Below the pieces are notes generated by a model. That model searched no databases, was not told the DNA's origin, and worked only from the letters and a program-made list of their open reading frames with translations. Position numbers and translations under genes: made by a program. A stretch of DNA of 64,000 nucleotides from NCBI GenBank assembly GCA_965213525.1, contig OZ243889.1, positions 744,001 to 808,000 on the forward strand, written 5' to 3'. This document shows positions 57,606 through 64,000 of the stretch, piece by piece. This DNA comes from G965213525 sp965213525. GTDB lineage: Bacteria > Actinomycetota > Acidimicrobiia > Acidimicrobiales > Poriferisodalaceae. How positions within the stretch are numbered: the stretch's first letter is position 1; every line of letters begins with the position of its first letter.

Positions 57606-57693
57606 CCGGGGCACGGACCTCAGCGGGGCACGGCCCTCAGCGGGGGCACGGACCTCAGCGGGGCACGGACCTCAGCGGGGGCACGGACCTCAG
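57606..57693. repeat. Five tandem 17/18-bp repeats
   Basis: GCACGGACCTCAG recurs at 57611, 57628 (one change), 57646, 57663 and 57681, separated by alternating CGGG and CGGGG linkers, so the period alternates 17, 18, 17, 18. The array abuts the end of the second yihY gene and covers its stop codon. Confidence 0.9.
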
Positions 57694-58724
57694 TGGCGCA
57701 CGTCACCGAGGGTGTCAGCGGCGTAGGCACCGCGACGTCCGAGGGGTGCGACCGGGTCGATGGTCGAGTCGACGACGGTCTGGCGCTCGAGCTCGGAGTT
57801 GATCTCGGCGCCGAGGAGGATCGAGACGTTGGTGATCCACAGCCACAGCAACAGCACGACGAAGCCGGCCACCGAGCCGTAGGTCTCGTCGTAGTTGGCG
57901 AAGTTGGCGGCGAACAGCGCGAACAGCGCCGAGCCTCCCAACCAGACCAGCGTGGCGATGAACGCCCCCGGGGTGATCCAGCGCCACCGGGCCGGACGGC
58001 GATCGGGAGTGGTCCGGTACAGCACGGTCAGGGCGGCCACGAACAGCAACGCCAGCAGCGGCCAGCGCCCCCACCCGAGGACGGCCCGTGCCGTGGTCCC
58101 GAGGCCGACCTCGTCGAGCAGTCGCGGCCCGACGGCGATGAGGAACACGGTGGCCACCACGAACACCCCGGCCACCAGGGTGCCGGCCGCGGCCCACAGA
58201 CGCCTGATGGCGAAGTTGCGCTCGTCGTCCTCGTCGTAGGCGACGTTGATGCCCTGCAGCAGCGCGGCCACGCCGCCAGAGGAGGTCCACACCGCCCCGA
58301 GCACCGAGAGCGCCAGCGTCGTGCCGAGCGTCGACGAGGTGCGAGAGGCGACCAGCTCGAGCTGGGTCTCGACGAAGTCCTGCAGCTCCTTGGGGGCGGC
58401 CCCCAGGTAGCTGTCGATGAGATCGGTGACGTCGGCGGGCGAGGAGATCAGGCCGTACACCGAGACGACGGCGACGAAGGCCGGCACGAGCGCCAAGAAG
58501 CCGTAGAAGGCGATGCCGGCGCCGATCAGCAGCACCCGATCGGCGCCGAGCTGGTCGAACACCCTGAACGTCACGTCGAGCCAGCCGCGGGGCGGGATGC
58601 TGGCCGGGGACCGGGCCTGGCGACCGCGGTCGGCCGGCAGGGGGGCACCCGGGACGCCGGCGTCGACACCTCTCAGCTCGGGGATCGCCGCAGGATCGTC
58701 CCGGAGGTCACGCATCGCACCCAT
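57690..58724 (-). CDS. yihY: YihY/BrkB-family membrane protein (copy 2)
   Basis: 344 residues, same family as the protein at 37299: LLIGAGIAFYGFLALVPAFVA, WTSSGGVAALLQGINVAYDE, WRWITPGAFIATLVW and NYDETYGSVAGFVVLLLWLWI, plus the shared tail INSELERQTVVDSTI / GRRGAYAADT. The two copies differ throughout, so the duplication is old. ATG 58724. The 3' end reaches into the 17/18-bp repeat. Confidence 0.92.
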   Translation of the reverse strand: MGAMRDLRDDPAAIPELRGVDAGVPGAPLPADRGRQARSPASIPPRGWLDVTFRVFDQLGADRVLLIGAGIAFYGFLALVPAFVAVVSVYGLISSPADVTDLIDSYLGAAPKELQDFVETQLELVASRTSSTLGTTLALSVLGAVWTSSGGVAALLQGINVAYDEDDERNFAIRRLWAAAGTLVAGVFVVATVFLIAVGPRLLDEVGLGTTARAVLGWGRWPLLALLFVAALTVLYRTTPDRRPARWRWITPGAFIATLVWLGGSALFALFAANFANYDETYGSVAGFVVLLLWLWITNVSILLGAEINSELERQTVVDSTIDPVAPLGRRGAYAADTLGDVRH

Positions 58725-58751
58725 CGAACCACCTCACGGGCACCGCTGAGG

Positions 58752-59159
58752 TCACCCCGTGGTGATCTCGCCTCCCGAGCTCGGCGCGTCGATCTGGACC
58801 TTGCGGGCCTTGGCCCGATCGGCGATGGGCAGGCTGAGGGTGATGACGCCGTCTTCGTACTTGGCCTGCATGGCGTCGAGATCGATGTGCGAGCTCACCT
58901 GCAACTGACGCCGGAACTGACCCTGGGTGCGCTCGCGGGCGAGGATCTTGGAGTCCGAGTCGTTCCAGCGGCGATTGACCTCGATGGTGATGGCCCCCTG
59001 CTCGGCGGTCACGTCGATGTCATCCGGCGTGACGCCGGGAGCGTCGAGGTACACGACGATCTCGTCGTCGTTGCGGACGGCGTCCATGGCGAGCAGCGCC
59101 GGCATCGCCGGCGCGGTCCTACGATCGAGCTCCTCGAACGGGTCGAAGCGAAACAGCAC
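58752..59159 (-). CDS. Small heat shock protein (Hsp20)
   Basis: 135 residues. N-terminus VLFRFDPFEELDR, alpha-crystallin domain about 38-125 with DEIVVYLDAPGVTPDDIDVT, REFTQGQFRR-like ERTQGQFRRQLQVSS and the closing YEDGVITLSLPI. Prevents aggregation of unfolding proteins. GTG 59159 has AGGAG seven bases upstream. A near-perfect 10-bp inverted repeat at 59223-59244 upstream could be its operator. Confidence 0.95.
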   Translation of the reverse strand: MLFRFDPFEELDRRTAPAMPALLAMDAVRNDDEIVVYLDAPGVTPDDIDVTAEQGAITIEVNRRWNDSDSKILARERTQGQFRRQLQVSSHIDLDAMQAKYEDGVITLSLPIADRAKARKVQIDAPSSGGEITTG

Positions 59160-59222
59160 GTCGGGCTCCTCTCGAACGGCGCCGCCGCCTCGACGGCGCG
59201 GTGCCGGGCGCAGAACCCGGTC

Positions 59223-59244
59223 GGAGCGAGGGTTCCCTTGCTCC
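59223..59244. promoter_or_regulatory. Inverted repeat between hsp20 and the epimerase gene
   Basis: GGAGCGAGGG and CCCTTGCTCC separated by TT, 10-bp arms with one mismatch. It is unlike CIRCE or HAIR heat-shock operators, but lies about 64 bp upstream of hsp20 where an operator would be expected. Confidence 0.35.
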
Positions 59245-59292
59245 GGTGGCACCAAACCGGCGGGGGGCCGGGTCTGATCCCCCGGCGCGAGG

Positions 59293-59298
59293 TACCGT
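59293..59298 (+). promoter_or_regulatory. Candidate leaderless -10 element (TACCGT) of the SDR gene
   Basis: TACCGT is followed by eight bases and the GTG at 59307; no ribosome site. Confidence 0.5.
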
Positions 59299-59306
59299 CG
59301 TGGGTC

Positions 59307-60308
59307 GTGCCAGAACGAGATCTGCGTCCCATCCTGGTCACGGGGGCAACGGGCTTCATCGGCCTCGAGGTGTGTCGCCGCCTCGACGAGGCCGGTCAGC
59401 CGTTTCGCGCCGTCTTCCGCCGCCGGCACCGCGCTGCGCTCGTCGCCCCCCTCTCGGGTGAGCTCGTCGTGGCCAACCTCGAGTCGCCCGAGTCCCTGCG
59501 CCGGGCCGTCCGGGGCTGCGCAGGCGTCATCCACCTCGCTGGCCGGGCCACCTTCGAGCCCTACGAGCGCTTGCGCCCGACCGTCGTGGACGGCACCGCC
59601 AGCCTGGTGGCCGCTGCCGCCGAGGAGGGCGTCGAGCGGTTCGTGCTCGGCAGCTCGCTGTTCGTCCACGGCGCCGCGGACGGCCCCGCGTTGACCGCGG
59701 CGTCGTCGACCCGGCCCGACATCGGCTACGGGCGAGCCAAGCTGGAGGCCGAGGCGCTCGTGCACCAGTCGTCGGCCGGGGTGTCGGTGCGCCTGCCCCA
59801 CGTGTACGGCTGGAACGACCTGCTGTTCGAGATCATGCGCTGGGGCGTCGTGCCGTTCCCCGGTGACCTCGAGACGCGCCTGCCCCACCTGCACGTCACC
59901 GACGCCGCCGACGTGCTGATCGCCCTCGCCGAAGCGCCCGACGGGCCGACCGGGCCGGTGGTGGTCGGCGACGACGACCCCGTCACCTGGCGCACGTTCT
60001 TCGAGACCGTGCGCGCCTACCTGCCGGGGATCCGAGTCCTGGACCTGCCGACCGAGCCGACCATCGCCGCCCTCGACGTCCTCGGCCGGTTCCTCGGTCG
60101 TGGTCGACACGCCTCGATGCTGCACGGCGACACCGTGCGTGGATGGCGCATCGACGCGGTGCTCGAGCCGGGGACCATCCGCCGCCTCGGTGTGGAGCCG
60201 ACCCACCCGTCGACCGCAACCGGCATCCCAGCGGTGCTCGACGCCGCCCGCCCGTACCGCTGGCGACACCCGGTCCTGGATCGGCGCGGTCTGCGAGCTG
60301 CGGCGTGA
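59307..60308 (+). CDS. Extended SDR (NAD-dependent epimerase/dehydratase-like)
   Basis: 333 residues. Rossmann motif ILVTGATGFIGLEVCRRL (GxxGxxG). VIHLAGRATFEPYERL, LGSSLFVHGAAD and active-site IGYGRAKLEAEAL keep the Y-x-x-x-K pair. LPHVYGWNDLLFEIMRWG and HVTDAADVLIAL follow. Nearest known groups are sugar-nucleotide epimerases and 3-beta-hydroxysteroid-type SDRs. The GTG at 59307 is fixed by the leaderless promoter and the Rossmann strand, although the frame stays open far upstream. Stop overlaps the next gene. Confidence 0.88.
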   Translation: MPERDLRPILVTGATGFIGLEVCRRLDEAGQPFRAVFRRRHRAALVAPLSGELVVANLESPESLRRAVRGCAGVIHLAGRATFEPYERLRPTVVDGTASLVAAAAEEGVERFVLGSSLFVHGAADGPALTAASSTRPDIGYGRAKLEAEALVHQSSAGVSVRLPHVYGWNDLLFEIMRWGVVPFPGDLETRLPHLHVTDAADVLIALAEAPDGPTGPVVVGDDDPVTWRTFFETVRAYLPGIRVLDLPTEPTIAALDVLGRFLGRGRHASMLHGDTVRGWRIDAVLEPGTIRRLGVEPTHPSTATGIPAVLDAARPYRWRHPVLDRRGLRAAA

Positions 60309-61537
60309 GCGGCGGGGCAGGGGCGCCCGAACCGGGCGTGGACACAGCCGCCGACGCAGCCGACGGGGGCGCCCCGGACGGCGCGAGCGGTGAGCGGTGG
60401 CGGCGGAGGTGCGAAGGCCTGCTGGGCGTCCCGGCCACCGAAGGCAACCGCATCGAGATCCTCCGCAACGGCGAAGAGATCTTCCCTGCGATGCTCGACG
60501 CGATCGCCGCGTCCGAGCACACGGTGGACCTGTTGACCTACGTCTACTGGTCAGGTGACATCGGGCGGCGCTTCGCCGATGCGCTGGCCGGGCGGGCCCG
60601 GGCCGGTGTGCGGGTGCGCATCCTGTTGGACGGGCTCGGTGCCCGGCCGCTGCAGAGCGGTGACGTCGTCGACGAGCTGCGCGACGCCGGGTGCGATGTC
60701 AGGTGGTTCCGGCCCCTCGACGACGTCATCGAGGTCAACCACCGCACCCACCGCAAGGTGATGGTGTGCGACGAGCAGACCTCGTTCGCCGGAGGGGTCG
60801 GCATCGCCGACGAGTGGATGGGCGACGGTCGCAGCGAGGGCAACTGGCGAGACACCCACGTGCGACTCGATGGGCCCGCCACCGACGGCCTGAGAGCGGC
60901 GTTCCTCGACAACTGGATCGAGACGGGCCGGCCGCTGTTCGACGACGCCGACCGCTTCCCCGACCAGCAGCGCATCGACGGCGGCGTGACCGTGCAGGTC
61001 ATCCGGGGCGCCGCCGAGATCGGGGTCAACAGCATCGCCGCCCTGCTCCGGGCCCTCGTCGCCTCGGCCGAGCGGACCATCGACGTGACCACGGCGTACT
61101 TCCAGCCCGACGAGACGATCATGTCGCTGCTGCTCGACGCCCGCCAGCGCGGCGTCCGCGTGCGCCTCCTGTTGCCAGGGCCCCACCACGACAAGCGCAT
61201 CGTGCAGCTGGCGAGCGAGGACTGCTTCGGCGTGCTGTTGGACCACGGCATAGAGATCCACCGCTACCAACCCTCGATGTTGCACGCCAAGATCATGATC
61301 TTCGACGGCGAGGTCGCCACGGTGGGCTCGGCGAACCTCAACACCCGCTCGGCCCAACACGACGAGGAGGTCGACCTCGTCCTGTTCGATCGGCCGAAGG
61401 TGGCCGAGCTCACCGCTCACTTCGACGAGGACCTCGCCTACGCCGAGCGCCTGGACGCCGACGCGTGGAACGGCGACCGCTCCCTGCCCGAGCGGCTCGC
61501 CCAGGCTGCCGCCAGCCAGCTGTCGCGCTGGTTCTGA
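60305..61537 (+). CDS. cls: Cardiolipin synthase-like phospholipase D family protein
   Basis: 410 residues with two PLD domains. HxKxxxxD motifs are HRKVMVCDEQTSFAGG (about residue 155) and LHAKIMIFDGEVATVGSANLN (about 335); both are complete. An acidic, disordered N-terminus of about 35 residues replaces the membrane helices of the main ClsA type, so it is closer to the ClsB kind. GTG overlaps the SDR stop, so SDR and synthase are made together. Confidence 0.9.
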   Translation: MSGGAGAPEPGVDTAADAADGGAPDGASGERWRRRCEGLLGVPATEGNRIEILRNGEEIFPAMLDAIAASEHTVDLLTYVYWSGDIGRRFADALAGRARAGVRVRILLDGLGARPLQSGDVVDELRDAGCDVRWFRPLDDVIEVNHRTHRKVMVCDEQTSFAGGVGIADEWMGDGRSEGNWRDTHVRLDGPATDGLRAAFLDNWIETGRPLFDDADRFPDQQRIDGGVTVQVIRGAAEIGVNSIAALLRALVASAERTIDVTTAYFQPDETIMSLLLDARQRGVRVRLLLPGPHHDKRIVQLASEDCFGVLLDHGIEIHRYQPSMLHAKIMIFDGEVATVGSANLNTRSAQHDEEVDLVLFDRPKVAELTAHFDEDLAYAERLDADAWNGDRSLPERLAQAAASQLSRWF

Positions 61538-61568
61538 TCGCACCGGCATCGAGACGACGGGGTTGGCG

Positions 61569-62348
61569 ATGACGGCGTCAGACGTCGAGGCGTCCACGGC
61601 CCGGTGGGCGCGACGGTGGGCAGGCGCTGAGCTCTGTGACCCCCCGAGCGTGCCGACGCTGGTCGTGGTCGCCCACCCCGACGACGAGGCCCTCTCGGCC
61701 GGTGGGCTCATCGCTCGCCAGACCCGGCGTGGCGTGCCCGTCCGGCTCGTGGCGGTCACCGACGGCGAGGCCGCCTACCCCGACCTCCCGGGGGTCATCG
61801 GCCCCGCCGAGCTCGCCGAGCTGCGCAGGGCCGAGCAGGACGCCGCCGCCCACGCCCTCGGCCTGGGGCCCGGTGATGTCGTGCGCCTCGGTCTGGCTGA
61901 CGGCCAGGTCGAGGCGCACGAGTCCGAGCTGGTCGATGCGCTCGGCCCCCTCGTCGCCGACGTCGGCCTCGTCGTGGCGCCGTGGGTGCGAGACCACCAC
62001 TGCGACCACGAGGCGGTCGGGCGGGCGACGGCCGAGGCGGTCAGGCGGGCCGCGGCCGAGGCGGGCGGTGTCGGCACGCCGACGTGGTCGATGGTGTTCT
62101 GGGGCTGGCGACACGTCGATCCCGACGACGCCGGCGACGTCGAGGTGATCCGCCTCGACCTCGACGCCGCCGAACACGCCGCACGAGAAGCGGCCGTGTC
62201 GTGCCATCGCTCGCAGGTCACCGATGCGGTGGCCCAGCCCCCGATGCTCGGACCCGGCGACCTGGCCGTCGTGGCCGATGCGGTCGAGCGCTACGTGGTG
62301 GACGTCACGCCACGCCGGGGCCACACCCGGGGGGGACGGCGCCGGTGA
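61569..62348 (+). CDS. PIG-L/LmbE-family N-deacetylase
   Basis: 259 residues. LVVVAHPDDEALSAGG carries the zinc-binding AHPDDE motif, and WVRDHHCDHEAVGRA gives the second metal site. Members deacetylate GlcNAc-linked inositol, mycothiol precursors or lipids. The fold (VRLVAVTDGEAAYP) matches the branch found with acyl-CoA-dehydrogenase-like and NodS-like genes. Start ATG 61569; TTG 61563 possible. Stop overlaps the next GTG. Confidence 0.9.
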   Translation: MTASDVEASTARWARRWAGAELCDPPSVPTLVVVAHPDDEALSAGGLIARQTRRGVPVRLVAVTDGEAAYPDLPGVIGPAELAELRRAEQDAAAHALGLGPGDVVRLGLADGQVEAHESELVDALGPLVADVGLVVAPWVRDHHCDHEAVGRATAEAVRRAAAEAGGVGTPTWSMVFWGWRHVDPDDAGDVEVIRLDLDAAEHAAREAAVSCHRSQVTDAVAQPPMLGPGDLAVVADAVERYVVDVTPRRGHTRGGRRR

Positions 62349-63277
62349 GCGAGGCGGCCGAGGTGATCGAACGGGTCCGGGCCCTGGCGCTCGGTGCAGA
62401 GGTCGCCGCCCCGGGCCGGGGGCGCACCGCCGAGCGTCACCGGTTCCTCTTCGAGGTCACCCGCGACGACGAGGTGTCGGTCGGTCGTCTGCTCGAGGCC
62501 CACCTCGACGCCGTCGCCATCATCGACGAGGCCGGCGGTCAGGCACCTGAGCCGGGGGTGGTCTACGGCGTGTGGGCATCAGAGGGCGGCGAGCCGCTGC
62601 GCTACGACGACGCCGCCCAGACCATCGATGGTCCGAAGCGCTTCGCCTCGGGGGTGGGCCTGGTCGACCGGGCGTTGGTCACCGCCGTCGGCGAGGACGA
62701 GGCGCCGTTGCTGGTCGACGTGTCGGCCCGTGGTGGGCCCACGCTCGAGCTGGACGCCTCGGGCTGGGTGGCACCGGCGCTGGCTGCCACCCGCACCGGC
62801 ACGGTGCACGCCCGCCGCCACCGCGCCGACGCCGTGCTCGGCCCCCCCGGGTGGTACCTCACGCGCCCCGGCTTCTGGCACGGGGCGTGTGGACCGGCCT
62901 CGTGCTGGGCGGGCGCCGCCGCCGGCGTCGTGGACGCCGCCGAGCGCCTCGTCGACGACGACCCCCACCGTCGCGCCCACCTCGGGGCCATGGTGGCCCG
63001 TCGTTGGCAGCTCGCAGCCCTGTTGGACGCAGCCGGGGCCGAGATCGACCGCGATCCCCTCGACGTCATCGTGGCCCGGCGGCGGGCGGTGGCGCTGCGC
63101 CACGGGGTCGAACGCGGGTGCGCCGACGTGCTCGACCACTTCGCCCAGGCCACCGGGCCTCGGCCTCTCGTCAGCGATCGGACGGTCTCCCAGCGGGTGG
63201 CCGACACCCACCTCTACCTGCGCCAGTTCCACGCTGAGCGCGACCTCGTCGCCCTCGCCGGCCCGGCGTCGCCGTGA
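62345..63277 (+). CDS. Acyl-CoA-dehydrogenase-like protein
   Basis: 310 residues, shorter than true acyl-CoA dehydrogenases (about 380). Visible similarity is in the central beta domain (VVYGVWASEGGEPLRYDDA, GPKRFASGVGLVDRALV) and the C-terminal helices (ASCWAGAAAGVVDAAERLV, QLAALLDAAGAEIDRDP). The catalytic Glu of the family is not evident, suggesting altered or no dehydrogenase activity. Always found, as far as I know, beside PIG-L and NodS-like genes. GTG and stop overlaps on both sides. Confidence 0.8.
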   Translation: MSEAAEVIERVRALALGAEVAAPGRGRTAERHRFLFEVTRDDEVSVGRLLEAHLDAVAIIDEAGGQAPEPGVVYGVWASEGGEPLRYDDAAQTIDGPKRFASGVGLVDRALVTAVGEDEAPLLVDVSARGGPTLELDASGWVAPALAATRTGTVHARRHRADAVLGPPGWYLTRPGFWHGACGPASCWAGAAAGVVDAAERLVDDDPHRRAHLGAMVARRWQLAALLDAAGAEIDRDPLDVIVARRRAVALRHGVERGCADVLDHFAQATGPRPLVSDRTVSQRVADTHLYLRQFHAERDLVALAGPASP

Positions 63278-63864
63278 CCGGTACCGAGGGCGATGACGCG
63301 CTGGCCCACCGCCGGGACTACTTCGACGCGCAGTACCAGACCGACCCCGACCCGTGGGGCTTTGACACCTCGCCCTACGAGCGCCGCAAGTACGACCTCA
63401 CGATCGCCGCCCTCGATCGCCCCCGGTACCGGCGCGGCGTCGAGCCGGGCTGCGCCAACGGGGCGCTCACCGGACGCCTCGCCGAGCGTTGCGACGAACT
63501 GATCGCCCACGACATCGTCCCCGCCGCCCTCGAGCGGGCCCGGCGTCGCCTGGGCGGACACGACCAGGTGGAGCTGGTGGAGGCCAGCTTCCCGCGGTTC
63601 TGGCCTGCGGGCACCGGCGATCTCGTCGTGTGGTCCGAGGTCGCGTACTACCTCACCGATGACGGGCTCGACGTCGCCCTCGGGGGCCTGGAGCGCTGGC
63701 TCGAGCCGGGAGGCACCCTGGTGGCGGTGCACTGGACCGGGCCGACGGACTACCCCCGGCCGGGGGCGTCGGTGCTGCCGTGGCTCGATGCCTCGGGGCT
63801 CGTGGACCGCCGGACCACCGTGATCGACACCGACTTCGACCTGGGCGTCTTCATCCGCTGCTGA
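63274..63864 (+). CDS. NodS-like SAM-dependent methyltransferase
   Basis: 196 residues. YFDAQYQTDPDPWGFDTSPYE is the N-terminal hallmark of NodS-related enzymes, and GVEPGCANGALTGRLAERC is the SAM site. LVVWSEVAYYLTDDGLDVAL follows. NodS N-methylates the deacetylated amino sugar of Nod factors, which fits with a deacetylase (PIG-L) two genes upstream. GTG overlaps the previous stop. Confidence 0.9.
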   Translation: MTGTEGDDALAHRRDYFDAQYQTDPDPWGFDTSPYERRKYDLTIAALDRPRYRRGVEPGCANGALTGRLAERCDELIAHDIVPAALERARRRLGGHDQVELVEASFPRFWPAGTGDLVVWSEVAYYLTDDGLDVALGGLERWLEPGGTLVAVHWTGPTDYPRPGASVLPWLDASGLVDRRTTVIDTDFDLGVFIRC

Positions 63865-63894
63865 GGTGGCGGGGCCGGCGGTCGGGGCGACAGG

Positions 63895-64000
63895 TCAGGA
63901 CCGGCGACGGCCCCTGCTCCGCCGGGCGACCTGCACGTCGACGATCGCCGGCTCGCCCCTCGACCCGATCGTGTTCGCCGCTCGTTCGGCGTCGTCGAAG
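63895..64000 (-). CDS. Possible 3' end of a minus-strand gene (partial)
   Basis: A minus-strand frame enters from the right edge and ends with TGA at 63895-63897. Its last 34 residues begin FDDAERAANTIGSRGEPAIV and close in an Arg-rich tail, compatible with real coding sequence. Too short to assign. Confidence 0.4.
   Translation of the reverse strand, partial: FDDAERAANTIGSRGEPAIVDVQVARRSRGRRRS

Noticed and set aside
57693..59306. Upstream extension of the SDR gene antisense to yihY and hsp20
   Set aside because: Sequence is Gly/Arg/Asp-rich antisense; the Rossmann fold begins at 59307 right after a promoter element.

Overview
This is a very GC-rich, gene-dense bacterial segment with many GTG/TTG starts, ATGA/GTGA stop-start overlaps and promoters that sit 6-9 nt in front of start codons. 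The first third keeps the gene order of Mycobacterium tuberculosis Rv1692-Rv1713 (phosphatase, tlyA, nadK, recN, steA, steB, pyrG, Nudix, scpA, scpB, rluB, cmk, der), so the organism is an actinobacterium. The insertions and lineage-typical extras suggest a deep branch such as Acidimicrobiia, but that is inference. No rRNA, phage, insertion sequence or CRISPR array is visible. One tRNA gene (Pro, GGG) is present.

Region 1 (1-24.8 kb) is housekeeping: rRNA methylation, NAD phosphorylation, DNA repair (recN), division (steA/steB), CTP synthesis, tryptophanyl-tRNA synthetase, ScpAB condensin partners, pseudouridylation, aromatic amino acid synthesis (tyrA, aroA), cmk, plsC, ispH, a DUF512 radical SAM protein and der. 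Compared with M. tuberculosis, xerD and a parA-like gene are absent. A glycosyltransferase plus MraY/WecA-like pair is inserted between steB and pyrG. Two intergenic gaps hold tandem arrays of 33-bp and 34-bp units, each unit carrying a GC-only or nearly GC-only palindrome.

Region 2 (24.8-40.5 kb) starts with tRNA-Pro and an mpsC-dabB-dabA set (dissolved inorganic carbon uptake). It continues with two small membrane proteins, Mug glycosylase, a stand-alone LigD-type polymerase, a GGDEF-EAL protein, a TrkH-type potassium channel, glutamate-cysteine ligase 2, YihY, a GT2, a SRPBCC protein and a DUF1990 protein.

Region 3 (40.5-53.4 kb) is the most interesting. A sigma-B-type partner-switching operon (SpoIIE-type phosphatase, degenerate kinase-like protein, sigma factor, RsbW-type kinase, STAS protein) runs directly into glycosyltransferase genes. 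A second operon of stress/envelope proteins (LEA-like, holin-like, DUF3618) runs into three glycosyltransferases and a sulfotransferase-like gene. Four intergenic sites share the form GNNT-N16-GGGTAC, the consensus known for Streptomyces sigma-B promoters. They lie before the sigma operon, before both envelope operons/genes and before the GT2 at 38.5 kb. I read this as an autoregulated, stress-induced surface-glycan programme.

Region 4 (53.4-64 kb) holds membrane and stress genes (AI-2E-type transporter, DUF421, fasciclin lipoprotein, second YihY, Hsp20), a sugar epimerase-like SDR, a cardiolipin synthase-like protein, and a PIG-L deacetylase / acyl-CoA-dehydrogenase-like / NodS-like methyltransferase set whose usual GT2 partner appears to be the one at 38.5 kb.
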